DNA from: Lachnospiraceae bacterium
GTDB lineage: Bacteria > Bacillota > Clostridia > Lachnospirales > Lachnospiraceae
Length of the DNA: 35,811 nucleotides
NCBI GenBank assembly: GCA_017467805.1
Contig: JAFUKJ010000002.1
Location: 1-35,811, forward strand
Direction of reading: 5' to 3'
The first letter of the stretch is position 1. Each line of letters starts with the position of its first letter. Both the position numbers and the translations under genes were made by a program. Below, piece by piece: positions 1 through 7,293 of this stretch. Under the pieces are notes generated by a model, which searched no databases, was not told where the DNA came from, and saw only the letters and a list, made by a program, of their open reading frames with translations.

Positions 1-179
1 GTCACCAGCCCCAACGCACCCACGGCTTTTATAAATTTACCTTTCTTTGCCTTTTCCAGCTCCGGAAGAAGTTTATCATATAGCTCACCTCTGATAACGA
101 TAACGGTTTTTTCGCGTAGGGTGGCTTCGGATAATTCCGTTTCACTTGTAACCGTTGTTGCTTTGATCACTAATTTCAT
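1..179 (-). CDS. Hypothetical protein, N-terminal 59 residues only
   Basis: The gene is cut by the left edge of the window. It starts with ATG at 177-179, about eight bases after AGGAG, and stays open to the edge. The visible part begins MKLVIKATTVTSETELSE, then has a beta-like run (KTVIVIRGELY) and a Lys-rich stretch before a hydrophobic turn (AVGALGLV). There is no signal peptide. I do not recognise the family. The good ribosome binding site and the open frame support a real gene; its function cannot be told from 59 residues. Confidence 0.6.
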   Translation of the reverse strand, partial: MKLVIKATTVTSETELSEATLREKTVIVIRGELYDKLLPELEKAKKGKFIKAVGALGLV

Positions 180-261
180 ACTGATTCTCCTTGTAGTTGT
201 TTTTAGTCTTATCAAAATATAATTCATATCTTGTAGATAGTATATCATATTTTTTAGCTCC

Positions 262-290
262 TGTCAATATCCTTTTTGATTTGGTACAAT
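262..290 (+). promoter_or_regulatory. Weak sigma-A-type promoter for the small XRE gene
   Basis: TGTCAA (262-267) and TACAAT (285-290) are 17 bases apart and lie just upstream of the gene at 311. The -35 is poor, so this is tentative. Confidence 0.35.
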
Positions 291-310
291 ATTATTAGTG
301 AGGTGGAGCT

Positions 311-544
311 ATGAATTTACAGTATGAATCCGAGTATATGCAGCTCGGTTTAAAGATTGCATATTATCGTAAATTGCGTGGATTAACGCAGGAACAGCTG
401 GCAGAGAAGATAAACCGTACCCCTGCTTTTATCGGTCACGTTGAAGCACCCAATATTAACAAGGCGGTGTCGCTTGATACGCTTTTTGAAATTGCAAGCG
501 TGCTTAACGTTCCCGCATATAAGTTTTTGATGTTTGATGAATAA
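311..544 (+). CDS. Small XRE-family helix-turn-helix regulator
   Basis: This 77-residue protein is almost entirely one Cro/C1-type DNA-binding domain. LGLKIAYYRKLRGLTQEQLAEKI is helices 1-2, RTPAFIGHVE is the recognition helix region, and SLDTLFEIASVLNVPAYKFL is the C-terminal half. It has no effector or dimerisation domain. The start follows GAGGTGGAGCT. It stands alone and is convergent with the next gene, with a shared terminator between them. Single-domain XRE proteins are common in accessory DNA, where they often repress a nearby promoter; the target here is unknown. Confidence 0.85.
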   Translation: MNLQYESEYMQLGLKIAYYRKLRGLTQEQLAEKINRTPAFIGHVEAPNINKAVSLDTLFEIASVLNVPAYKFLMFDE

Positions 545-585
545 AAAATGCCGGTTGGCGCAAAATTGCGGTAAACGGTATAAGA

Positions 586-618
586 AAAGTCCCGAAAACA
601 TTGTTTTTTCGGGACTTT
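586..618. terminator. Shared terminator between convergent genes
   Basis: AAAGTCCCGAAAA (586-598) pairs with its complement ending at 618. The A/T-rich flanks let it act in both directions, for the XRE gene at 311-544 and the membrane regulator at 686-1294. Confidence 0.75.
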
Positions 619-685
619 ATCTTTGGAAAATTAATGCCTATTCAGCTCGACAAATTGTAATTGTACACTCCAACAATTTGAGAGT

Positions 686-1294
686 TTATTTCTTTATTAC
701 TTTCTTACACCAAGTACGTTTGTTGCATTTAGGGCACTTTAAGTAACGGGTAGTTCCGCTGTGCATCGCCCAAAGTGCTTCCGAATAAGTAGGCACAATT
801 TCGTGACCGCAGTTTTTGCACTTGTAAACACCTACGCTGACTTCAAGCTTTAACGCATAGAAGCACGGTATCAAAAATACAACACAAATGCCGAGTATTG
901 TAACAATCTGCCACACCCCTTCGGGTATTAAAAATGCGGCAATCATTAAACCTGCCAAAAGGGCGATCATGCTTACGGTCAGAATTGCCCACATTGATTT
1001 CCATATAGTTTTGTTTTTCTTCTCTAATTCTTTTGCCATTTCGAGCAGAAGCTGCTCGTTTTTTTGATTGTTGTTTTCCATGTTGATTTTCTCCCCACTT
1101 AATAATTCATTTACACTGATACAAAGAATATCACAGAGTTCAAGCATTATCGAAGTATCAGGCATTGCCAAGCCGCGTTCCCACTTGGATATTGCTTTAT
1201 CGGTGATACCCAGTTTTTCTGCCAACTGCATTTGTGTTAAGTTTGATTTCTTTCTGCACTCAGCAATAAATCTTCCAATTTTTATTTGGTTCAT
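686..1294 (-). CDS. XRE regulator with two membrane helices and a C-terminal zinc ribbon
   Basis: The 202-residue protein has three parts. Residues 1-65 form an XRE helix-turn-helix (GRFIAECRKKSNLTQMQLAEKL, with KAISKWERG as recognition helix). Residues 102-122 and 128-148 are hydrophobic membrane segments. The tail holds two Cys pairs, C159/C162 (CKNCGHE) and C187/C190 (CPKC), which look like a zinc ribbon. GGAGG lies just upstream of the ATG. Membrane-anchored XRE proteins of this layout are common in clostridia and are mostly uncharacterised. I infer that it senses something at the membrane or through the zinc site. Its target is unknown. Confidence 0.85.
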   Translation of the reverse strand: MNQIKIGRFIAECRKKSNLTQMQLAEKLGITDKAISKWERGLAMPDTSIMLELCDILCISVNELLSGEKINMENNNQKNEQLLLEMAKELEKKNKTIWKSMWAILTVSMIALLAGLMIAAFLIPEGVWQIVTILGICVVFLIPCFYALKLEVSVGVYKCKNCGHEIVPTYSEALWAMHSGTTRYLKCPKCNKRTWCKKVIKK

Positions 1295-1695
1295 AGGCTA
1301 CCTCCTTTCGCATACAGTATAACTGCTATTTCGCATAAAACACACCTACCATTGGCTTAGTGAGGAGAAGTAAACCGTTGGTAGAGTAAAAATTGACCGT
1401 CAAATTCAAGTTATATATCTCTTACCATCTATTGTTCTAGCATACGGATATTTTCGGCTATATACCTCTTTTTCTCCGTATTTTGCTATCCCACCTCCAA
1501 AAATCCAGCCGTTCTGTGTCTGCCATGCTTCGGAGTCGCTTCCTTTTCACTTGAGCGCGACAAACTGGAATTGGCCAATCACTTTAAAGCGAGGGATGAT
1601 AATTGAACGAAGTTCAATTGTATGGAATAGAGAGTTAGACAACTTCAAATTCATGCGTGCTTTCAGACTCACCATTAGCCTGAAAATTTCGTTTG
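1295..1695. other. 400-base stretch without an intact gene; degraded coding DNA
   Basis: No complete gene fits here. On the minus strand there are two protein-like pieces: one at 1406-1546 (listed separately) and a shorter one ending at a stop at 1635-1637 and reading ANGESESTHEFEVV. They are in different frames and are separated by stops. A perfect hairpin, AATTGAAC-GAA-GTTCAATT, lies at 1601-1619. The stretch looks like decayed sequence between two accessory genes. Confidence 0.5.
1406..1546 (-). pseudogene. Gene remnant, C-terminal 46 codons
   Basis: This frame runs from just after an in-frame stop at 1547-1549 to a TGA at 1406-1408. It has no start codon or ribosome binding site. The composition is nonetheless protein-like: SEAWQTQNGWIFGGGIAKYG, then a basic and aromatic tail ending KRYIT. 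The WQTQNGWIFGGGI part resembles the end of an SH3-like domain (W...GW...G), but that match is by eye only. I read it as the tail of a larger gene that has been lost or frameshifted. Confidence 0.4.
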
Positions 1696-2205
1696 CTAAT
1701 TATGGTTTATAGCCGCTTGGTCTGCGGATGTCATTGCTCCAGGCAGATTTTTCTTTCCGGTGATTTTGTCGAGTACAATCTTTCCGACTAGCAAATGACT
1801 TATTCCCATGCATCGGTCAAGAGGGTATTCCTGATATCCATAATGAGAGAGTAGGACTTTTAGACCATGCTTGATTTCATCAACATCCGTAAGTATCTGA
1901 CATTTGCCAAAACCAATTACACTTTCATAACGAGTGGTAATACCATGTGTAGTCTTTTCAACTTGAATGAAGATGTCTCCCTCAACACAGACATTCGGGG
2001 TTGCTCTTAGCAAATCAACTTTAAGCCCCTGTTGTGCACAATGAAAATAGATAACAGCATTACCATTCACAACTTCCATTCCAAAGGACACGGGAACAAC
2101 ATAAGGGTACTGGTTGCCCAGCATTCCTATTCGAATGGTATCGCACCGATTAAGCATATTGAATACCTCTGTCTTATTCTGAACTTCTCTGTCCTTGCGT
2201 CGCAT
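1696..2205 (-). CDS. Pyridoxamine 5'-phosphate oxidase-like flavin protein (NimA-related)
   Basis: The 169-residue protein begins MRRKDREV, the usual opening of NimA-type split-barrel flavoproteins. It continues with the family core: YPYVVPVSFGMEV, then IYFHCAQQGLKVDLLRATPNVCVEGD, the strand-helix-strand around the FMN site. Length is normal. Some members reduce 5-nitroimidazole drugs to harmless amines, but most have unknown substrates, so resistance should not be assumed. The start follows GGAGG. It is a single gene between a decayed stretch and the rplT terminator. Confidence 0.85.
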   Translation of the reverse strand: MRRKDREVQNKTEVFNMLNRCDTIRIGMLGNQYPYVVPVSFGMEVVNGNAVIYFHCAQQGLKVDLLRATPNVCVEGDIFIQVEKTTHGITTRYESVIGFGKCQILTDVDEIKHGLKVLLSHYGYQEYPLDRCMGISHLLVGKIVLDKITGKKNLPGAMTSADQAAINHN

Positions 2206-2311
2206 AACTTATGTCCTCCGTAAAATTCTAATCTTCCTCTCTATTGTAGCAAAAAATATTCCATCCAAAAATAGATTTACATAATATTTCATGGCATATA
2301 CAAACCGAACG

Positions 2312-2340
2312 AAAAAAATCCCCGTGAAAAACACGGGGAT
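2312..2340 (-). terminator. Terminator of the infC-rpmI-rplT operon
   Basis: Read on the minus strand, ATCCCCGTG pairs with CACGGGGAT around a five-base loop and is followed by seven T. It lies 25 bases beyond the rplT stop. Confidence 0.95.
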
Positions 2341-2365
2341 AAATATTCTCTATAATAATATAGAA

Positions 2366-2722
2366 TTAAGCTAACTTAGACTTTGCAAGCTCTGCTAATG
2401 TCTTGAAGCCTTCTGCATCGTTAACTGCCATCTCAGCTAACATCTTTCTGTTCATCTCGATACCTGCAAGCTTTAAGCCGTACATGAACTTGCTGTATGA
2501 TAAACCGTTCATTCTAGCTGCAGCGTTGATACGAGCAATCCAAAGCTGTCTGAACTGACGCTTTCTCTCTTTTCTACCAGCGTATGAAGAAGCTAATGCT
2601 CTCATAACTGACTGCTTAGCTACTCTATACTGCTTAGATCTTGCTCCTCTATAGCCCTTTGCAAGCTTTAATACTCTATTATGTCTCTTCTTTGCGTTTA
2701 AACCGCCTTTGATTCTTGCCAT
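2366..2722 (-). CDS. rplT: Large ribosomal subunit protein bL20
   Basis: bL20 is an early assembly protein of the 50S subunit that binds 23S rRNA. In Firmicutes and enterobacteria it also represses its own operon by binding the leader mRNA. The 118-residue protein has the typical basic N-terminal arm ([24 protein letters not shown]...) and the conserved [18 protein letters not shown] segment. GGAGG precedes the start. It is last in infC-rpmI-rplT, 23 bases after rpmI, and is followed directly by a strong terminator. Confidence 0.99.
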   Translation of the reverse strand: MARIKGGLNAKKRHNRVLKLAKGYRGARSKQYRVAKQSVMRALASSYAGRKERKRQFRQLWIARINAAARMNGLSYSKFMYGLKLAGIEMNRKMLAEMAVNDAEGFKTLAELAKSKLA

Positions 2723-2745
2723 CTCTTATTCCTCCTAACTAAACC

Positions 2746-2943
2746 TTATAAATATGGTAAAATCTTCTTCATATTCTTAACGTTTGTTGCATCTGTCATA
2801 GCATCTTTTCTAAGATTTCTCTTTCTCTTTGCTGACTTCTTTGTTAAGATATGGCGCTTGTAAGCCTTTTCTCTCTTTAACTTACCTGTTCCTGTTAATT
2901 TAAAACGTTTTGCAGCTGCTCTGTTTGTTTTCATTTTCGGCAT
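2746..2943 (-). CDS. rpmI: Large ribosomal subunit protein bL35
   Basis: The 65-residue, strongly basic protein has the bL35 signature [20 protein letters not shown] at the start and ends in [10 protein letters not shown]. It is a structural protein of the 50S subunit. AGGAGG lies at normal distance before the ATG. It is the middle gene of infC-rpmI-rplT and should share the L20-dependent control of that operon. Confidence 0.98.
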   Translation of the reverse strand: MPKMKTNRAAAKRFKLTGTGKLKREKAYKRHILTKKSAKRKRNLRKDAMTDATNVKNMKKILPYL

Positions 2944-3011
2944 AGTTGTTTCCTCCTAAACTAAATAATTCATCTATTTTAACTGTACAAACTGTCTGTT
3001 ACTCTAACAGC

Positions 3012-3518
3012 TTAGCGTTTCTCAGCTAAAAACATTGTCATGCTTCTTCCTTCTACCTTTGGCTCTTTCTCAATGACTGCTACATCACTAAGCTTCTCAC
3101 CAAACTCAGTTAAGATGTGCTTGCTGTTCTGCATATGTGCCATCTCACGGCCTCTGAAACGAAGTGTTACCTTTACCTTATCGCCCTTAGCCAAAAACTT
3201 TCTTGCGGCATTCATCTTTGTGTTCAAGTCATTAGTATCGATATTTGGAGATAAACGAATCTCTTTTACGTCAATTACCTTCTGCTTCTTCTTAGCTTCC
3301 TTTTCTTTTCTGGTCTGCTCATACTTGAACTTACCGTAATCAACAATCTTACATACAGGTGGCTTTGCTGTCGGAGCAATCTTTACTAAATCCACACCAG
3401 CCTCTTCTGCAAGCTTCAAAGCTTCCTTCGCTGACATGATACCTAACTGCTCTCCGTCCTCGCCAATCACACGTACTTCCTTGTCTCTAATTTGTTCGTT
3501 AATCATTAAATCGCTAAT
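3012..3518 (-). CDS. infC: Translation initiation factor IF-3, with an AUU start codon
   Basis: IF-3 binds the 30S subunit, checks the start codon and keeps the subunits apart. The protein has the N-terminal domain (MINEQIRDKEVRVIGEDGEQ), the basic linker (KEKEAKKKQKVIDVKEIRL) and the C-terminal domain (KVTLRFRGREMAH). The first ATG (3504-3506) is 21 bases from the only good ribosome binding site, GGAGG at 3528-3532. An in-frame ATT at 3516-3518 is nine bases from it and adds M(I)SDL before MINEQ, giving 168 residues. IF-3 rejects AUU starts, so an AUU start lets the protein limit its own synthesis, as known in E. coli. I choose the ATT. Confidence 0.95.
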   Translation of the reverse strand: MSDLMINEQIRDKEVRVIGEDGEQLGIMSAKEALKLAEEAGVDLVKIAPTAKPPVCKIVDYGKFKYEQTRKEKEAKKKQKVIDVKEIRLSPNIDTNDLNTKMNAARKFLAKGDKVKVTLRFRGREMAHMQNSKHILTEFGEKLSDVAVIEKEPKVEGRSMTMFLAEKR

Positions 3519-3749
3519 AACCTTACACCTCCATAAGAAAATATGTTGTTATGCACTTACGTGCAATGTATAAAAAAAGTGGATAGTCAGACTATCCACC
3601 TAAAATCCATAAATAAAATTCGCCCCTCTGCGAATCTCAAATATATGAACACCTATAAGCCTAATTGCCATAGGGTGAGAGCGGATACTCTGCTTGAATA
3701 ATATGTTTGATTCTCAAACACAATATACTTTAGCATAGTATCCGCTCTC
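3519..3749 (-). promoter_or_regulatory. Structured leader of infC-rpmI-rplT (L20-leader-like)
   Basis: The 230 bases before infC hold, in transcription order: one arm of a 13-base perfect inverted repeat (3737-3749), an internal hairpin (3704-3720), the other arm (3677-3689), then a terminator hairpin (3572-3599), then the ribosome binding site. Firmicute infC operons are known to carry an L20-binding leader that ends in an attenuator, and the layout fits. That this is the same RNA family is inferred from position and layout, not from a covariance match. Confidence 0.65.
3572..3599 (-). terminator. Attenuator in the infC leader
   Basis: On the minus strand GTGGATAG pairs with CTATCCAC around TCTGA and is followed by seven T. 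It lies about 54 bases before the infC start, inside the leader, so it should stop transcription before the operon unless prevented. Confidence 0.85.
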
Positions 3750-3755
3750 TGTCAA
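3727..3755 (-). promoter_or_regulatory. Candidate infC promoter with extended -10
   Basis: TTGACA (3750-3755), a 17-base spacer and TGC-TAAAGT (-10 at 3727-3732) form a fair sigma-A promoter. Its spacer coincides with the 5' arm of the 13-base inverted repeat, so if this promoter is used that arm would not be transcribed. Confidence 0.55.
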
Positions 3756-3763
3756 CATTATTT

Positions 3764-4078
3764 TTACTTTTCTTTAAACGTTGCACAAGCAGTATCTCCG
3801 CTTGCCATTGCCCGATTTCCTGTGATATCTACATGCTCTGCCTTGCATCTGTAATTGTCATTATAAATGCACTTAATGGCTTCACAATCAATGCTGATAG
3901 TCCTGCTTGGATGTGCTGTCGAATTTGTATATGACTCTGCACTCTGCTCACGAAAGCTCTCACAGCATGTATTATCACTGCTGTCTGCATGCTTTCCACC
4001 TACCATGATATCACCCTTGCAGCAACACTTGTCCTTATTATAAGTACAAGTTACTGCTCCACATATTAATTCTGCCAT
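3764..4078 (-). CDS. Cys-rich protein with two DUF1540 domains
   Basis: The 104-residue protein is two copies of a short Cys-rich module. Copy one runs LICGAVTCTYNKDKCC to NTCCESF; copy two runs DCEAIKCIYNDNYRC to TACATF. The spacing CxxxxCxYNxxxxC is that of DUF1540, a clostridial family of unknown function that probably binds a metal. The frame is open further upstream, to a GTG at 4180, but no ribosome binding site precedes that and a Fur-type box lies inside it. Family members begin just before the first Cys, so I take ATG at 4076-4078, although its binding site (CAGG) is weak. The gene sits between thrS and the infC leader. Confidence 0.75.
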   Translation of the reverse strand: MAELICGAVTCTYNKDKCCCKGDIMVGGKHADSSDNTCCESFREQSAESYTNSTAHPSRTISIDCEAIKCIYNDNYRCKAEHVDITGNRAMASGDTACATFKEK

Positions 4079-4154
4079 ACCTGATACCTGTACCTTTCCG
4101 ACATCACAGAACATTACTCTGCTATGCCTGCCTTGTACGCATCCATCGCACTTA

Positions 4155-4171
4155 TTGATAATTATTATCAA
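4155..4171. promoter_or_regulatory. Perfect Fur-type operator (7-1-7 palindrome)
   Basis: TTGATAATTATTATCAA contains TGATAAT-T-ATTATCA (4156-4170), identical to the Bacillus-type Fur box TGATAATNATTATCA. It is 77 bases upstream of the chosen DUF1540 start and downstream of thrS, so it probably controls the DUF1540 gene. Confidence 0.6.
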
Positions 4172-4230
4172 CATTGCCACAAATGCTTACACAGATAGTA
4201 TGAACAGTTTTTATCAGAGTATACCTGATT

Positions 4231-6195
4231 TTATTTACTCTCTTCAGTTACTTCAATCTTTCTGATTTCCTTTGTTCTGATTTCTTTGCAGATATCATTT
4301 ACAAAAGTATCAAGAGGCTTCTGACCTTCATCACCTGCATAACGGCTGCGAACTGAAACAACACCAGCCTCCTGCTCCTTCTCACCTACTACGAGCATAT
4401 AAGGAATTCTGTCTAATCTTGCCTCACGAATCTTGTAACCAATCTTCTCTGAACGCTCATCAACAGTAGCGTCAATACCATTCTTCTTAAGCTCAGCAAG
4501 TACGCTGTTAGCATAGTCAATATATTTATCAGAAATAGGAAGTACTCTTACCTGCTCAGGACATAACCATGTTGGGAATAAACCTGCATACTTCTCAATT
4601 AACCACGCCAGTGTTCTCTCATAGCATCCCATAGAGGTACGGTGAATGATATATGGTCTCTTCTTCTCGCCATTCTCATCAATATAGTACATATCAAACT
4701 GCTCAGCAAGAAGTGCATCCCACTGGATAGTAATCATGGTGTCTTCCTTACCATATACGTTCTTAGCATTGATATCTACCTTAGGACCATAGAAAGCAGC
4801 CTCTCCAACATCCTCTGTAAATGGAATATTAAGCTCATTCAACATATCGCGGATATGCTGCTCTGTCTCTTCCCAAACCTCAGGAGTTCCAATATACTTT
4901 GTCTTATTCTCAGGATCCCACTTAGAAAGATGATAGGTTACATCCTCCTCTAAGCCTAATGTCTGCAAGCAGTACTGTGCAAGTGCGATACAGTCCTTGA
5001 ACTCCTTTACCATCTGGTCAGGTCTAACAATTAAGTGTCCCTCTGAAATTGTGAACTGTCTTACTCGTGTTAATCCGTGCATCTCACCTGAATCTTCATT
5101 TCTGAAAAGTGTAGATGTCTCACCATATCTGCATGGTAAATCTCTGTAACTCTTCTGGCTTGCCTTGTATACATAGTACTGGAATGGACATGTCATAGGA
5201 CGAAGTGCAAATACTTCCTTATCCTTCTCCTCGTCACCAAGTACGAACATACCGTCCTTATAGTGATCCCAGTGTCCTGAAATCTTATAGAGGTCAGACT
5301 TAGCCATTAAAGGAGTCTTTGTACGCATATATCCACGGCTTGTCTCTTCATCCTCAATCCATCTCTGTAATCTTTGAATCATCTTAACACCGTTTGGCAT
5401 TAATAAAGGAAGTCCCTGACCAATTACATCTACAGTTGTGAAAATTTCCATCTCACGTCCTAACTTGTTATGGTCTCTTTCCTTAATCGTCTCAAGATAC
5501 TTCAAATACTCTTCAAGTTCTTCCTTCTTATTAAATGCTGTACCGTAAATTCTCTGCAGCATTGGTCTGTTAGAATCACCTCTCCAGTATGCACCTGAAG
5601 ATGAAATTAACTTAAATGCCTTGATATTCTTAGTAGACATTAAGTGAGGACCTGCACAAAGATCTGTAAATCCATCTCCCTGGCTATAGAAGCTAATCTC
5701 TGCATCTGCAGGTAAATCCTGAATCAACTCAACCTTATATGGCTCGCCCTTCTCTTCCATGAACTTAATGGCATCTTCTCTTGATAATGTAAATCTATCA
5801 AGCTTGTTGCCTTCCTTGATAATCTTCTTCATCTCTGCCTCAAGCTTATCCAAATCCTCTCTTGAGAATGGAGCATGCTCGAAATCATAATAGAATCCTG
5901 TGTCAATAGATGGTCCGATTGCAAGCTTTGCATCAGGGAAAACTCTCTTCACTGCTTCTGCTAATACATGACTTGTTGTATGTCTTAATGTAGAAAGACC
6001 TGCCTTATCATTTGCTGTTAAAATGCTTAATGTACAGTCTGTATCTACTACTGTTCTTAAATCTACTACTTCTCCGTTTACTTCACCTGCACATGCCATT
6101 CTGGCAAGACCTTCACTGATGTCTGCTGCGATGTCTATTACTGACATTGCTGATGCGTACTCTTTTACTGAGCCGTCTTTTAATGTTACCTTCAT
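4231..6195 (-). CDS. thrS: Threonyl-tRNA synthetase
   Basis: The enzyme charges tRNA-Thr with threonine using ATP. The 654-residue protein has the full bacterial layout: a TGS domain (residues 1-62), the editing domain with HTTSHVLAEAVKRVFPDAKLAIGP and the later DLCAGPHL, the class II catalytic core (motif 2 around TLFRNEDSGEMHGLTRVRQF, motif 3 near GCYERTLAWLIEKY), and the anticodon-binding domain (PEQVRVLPISDKYIDYA...). The Cys of RPMTCPFQYYVYK, a zinc ligand in this family, is present. AGGAGG precedes the ATG. It is a single gene controlled by the T-box upstream. Confidence 0.99.
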   Translation of the reverse strand: MKVTLKDGSVKEYASAMSVIDIAADISEGLARMACAGEVNGEVVDLRTVVDTDCTLSILTANDKAGLSTLRHTTSHVLAEAVKRVFPDAKLAIGPSIDTGFYYDFEHAPFSREDLDKLEAEMKKIIKEGNKLDRFTLSREDAIKFMEEKGEPYKVELIQDLPADAEISFYSQGDGFTDLCAGPHLMSTKNIKAFKLISSSGAYWRGDSNRPMLQRIYGTAFNKKEELEEYLKYLETIKERDHNKLGREMEIFTTVDVIGQGLPLLMPNGVKMIQRLQRWIEDEETSRGYMRTKTPLMAKSDLYKISGHWDHYKDGMFVLGDEEKDKEVFALRPMTCPFQYYVYKASQKSYRDLPCRYGETSTLFRNEDSGEMHGLTRVRQFTISEGHLIVRPDQMVKEFKDCIALAQYCLQTLGLEEDVTYHLSKWDPENKTKYIGTPEVWEETEQHIRDMLNELNIPFTEDVGEAAFYGPKVDINAKNVYGKEDTMITIQWDALLAEQFDMYYIDENGEKKRPYIIHRTSMGCYERTLAWLIEKYAGLFPTWLCPEQVRVLPISDKYIDYANSVLAELKKNGIDATVDERSEKIGYKIREARLDRIPYMLVVGEKEQEAGVVSVRSRYAGDEGQKPLDTFVNDICKEIRTKEIRKIEVTEESK

Positions 6196-6227
6196 TTCTT
6201 CTCCTCCTTTGGGTTAATGACGAGCGT

Positions 6228-6524
6228 GCATCTACGCGGAGTATTTTGTTTCAAAGGAAACAAAAATCCCATGCACTACTCACGTAGCGCATGGGACGAA
6301 TAATCGCGGTTCCACCCTGCTTGCCTGCTGCGCACTAAAATAAGCTACGTCTTACACAGACCTCTCATTAGATGATAACGGAATCACCGGACCTGATTGG
6401 GGTCACTCAGAGTTAGTTTTCAAATATCTCCCGTAAGGATAATCACAGCACAGCTTCCGCCGTTATCCCTCTCTGATACGTTCTAATATCCTACTCGTCT
6501 CGTCAACGTGTTATGTGTATTCAT
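6228..6524 (-). promoter_or_regulatory. T-box leader of thrS (Thr specifier)
   Basis: The conserved T-box sequence AGGGTGGAACCGCG is present on the minus strand at 6305-6318. Upstream is a long stem I closed by CAGAGAG and CTCTG. Just before the closing side, GAAA-ACT-A gives a likely threonine specifier codon ACT at 6415-6417. The competing terminator follows at 6262-6296. Uncharged tRNA-Thr should stabilise the antiterminator and switch thrS on. Confidence 0.95.
6262..6296 (-). terminator. T-box terminator before thrS
   Basis: A 13-base-pair stem (6267-6279 with 6284-6296, one G-U pair) around a GTGA loop is followed by TTTTT. Its 5' part would be freed when the antiterminator forms. Confidence 0.92.
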
Positions 6525-6530
6525 AAAGAT

Positions 6531-6559
6531 ATTTTATGCCTACAAATTCATTTTGTAAA
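6531..6559 (-). promoter_or_regulatory. Promoter of the thrS T-box transcript
   Basis: TTTACA (6554-6559), 17 bases, TAAAAT (6531-6536). Transcription would start about seven bases later, just ahead of stem I. Confidence 0.7.
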
Positions 6560-6573
6560 GTGTCTTTCAGAAA

Positions 6574-7089
6574 TTAATTCTTTCCGCAGCACTTCTTAGA
6601 CTTCTTACCGCTACCGCATGGACATGGATCATTTGGATAAACCTTAGCATCCCTAACGATAGTTGTAGAAGACTTCTGTTCCTTATAAAGAGCCTTCTTG
6701 GTATCTGCATCAAAGATTGCATTCCACTCTTCAAGATCATATAACCAGTCAGCCTCTGCTGCAATCATATTCTTGTAAAGTAATTCCTTATCGAAGATGA
6801 GGTTAACTTCTGTCTCCTCTTCCATTGTCTCGATAGGATTTGCTTCCTTTAAGCTGTCGTTGATTCCATCAAGGAAACCAACCATAGTCATAACATCTAC
6901 CTTATATTTGTCAGCAAGCTCCTTAACAGTTCCCTTAACTTCCTCATCAGGGTTAGCTAAAAGCTGCTTATAAATCTCCTGTTCCTTCTGGAAATAAGTA
7001 ATCCATAACTTCTGGAGCTTCTCCTTATCAGCCTTCTCATCGTAAGCCTTTGATCTCCACTTCTCTAATAATGTCTTCTTCTTTGCCAT
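6574..7089 (-). CDS. SEC-C motif protein
   Basis: The 171-residue acidic and helical protein ends in a SEC-C motif: [21 protein letters not shown], with the CxCx8CC zinc ligands. The same zinc-binding tail on SecA contacts SecB and ribosomes; on other proteins it is probably a docking module. The rest (residues 1-145) is mostly helix with no motif I know. AAAGGATG lies upstream of the ATG, and the gene has its own promoter at 7169-7197. It is a single gene, so the neighbours do not suggest a job. Confidence 0.85.
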   Translation of the reverse strand: MAKKKTLLEKWRSKAYDEKADKEKLQKLWITYFQKEQEIYKQLLANPDEEVKGTVKELADKYKVDVMTMVGFLDGINDSLKEANPIETMEEETEVNLIFDKELLYKNMIAAEADWLYDLEEWNAIFDADTKKALYKEQKSSTTIVRDAKVYPNDPCPCGSGKKSKKCCGKN

Positions 7090-7168
7090 GATTCTAACAT
7101 CCTTTCGCTATTGGCGTTTTTATCGGAATTGTCACCACGTTCCCGCGGTCTGTCCATCATATGACAGT

Positions 7169-7197
7169 AGTATATACTAAATCCTTTAGAAAGTCAA
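7169..7197 (-). promoter_or_regulatory. Promoter of the SEC-C gene
   Basis: TTGACT (7192-7197), 17 bases, TATACT (7169-7174). It is back-to-back with the plus-strand promoter at 7216-7244, and only 18 bases separate the two -35 boxes. Confidence 0.75.
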
Positions 7198-7215
7198 AGG
7201 GAAGTATTTTACAGG

Positions 7216-7244
7216 TTGATTTTCTTTTACCTTCTTTTTATAAT
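7216..7244 (+). promoter_or_regulatory. Promoter of the small membrane protein gene
   Basis: TTGATT (7216-7221), 17 bases, TATAAT (7239-7244), 50 bases before the chosen start at 7294. Confidence 0.75.
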
Positions 7245-7293
7245 GAAAGTGTTACTGCGTAACAAAATACAATTCATAAGGAAGGTCTATATT

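Noticed and set aside
1601-1619. LexA-like site (GAAC...GTTC)
   Set aside because: The spacing is three bases, not four, and no SOS gene is near.
1696-2205. Nitroimidazole resistance gene nim
   Set aside because: It belongs to the wider NimA-related family, but resistance cannot be told from sequence alone.
4079-4180. Longer N-terminus of the DUF1540 gene from a GTG at 4180
   Set aside because: No ribosome binding site, the added part is unlike the family, and it contains the Fur-type box.
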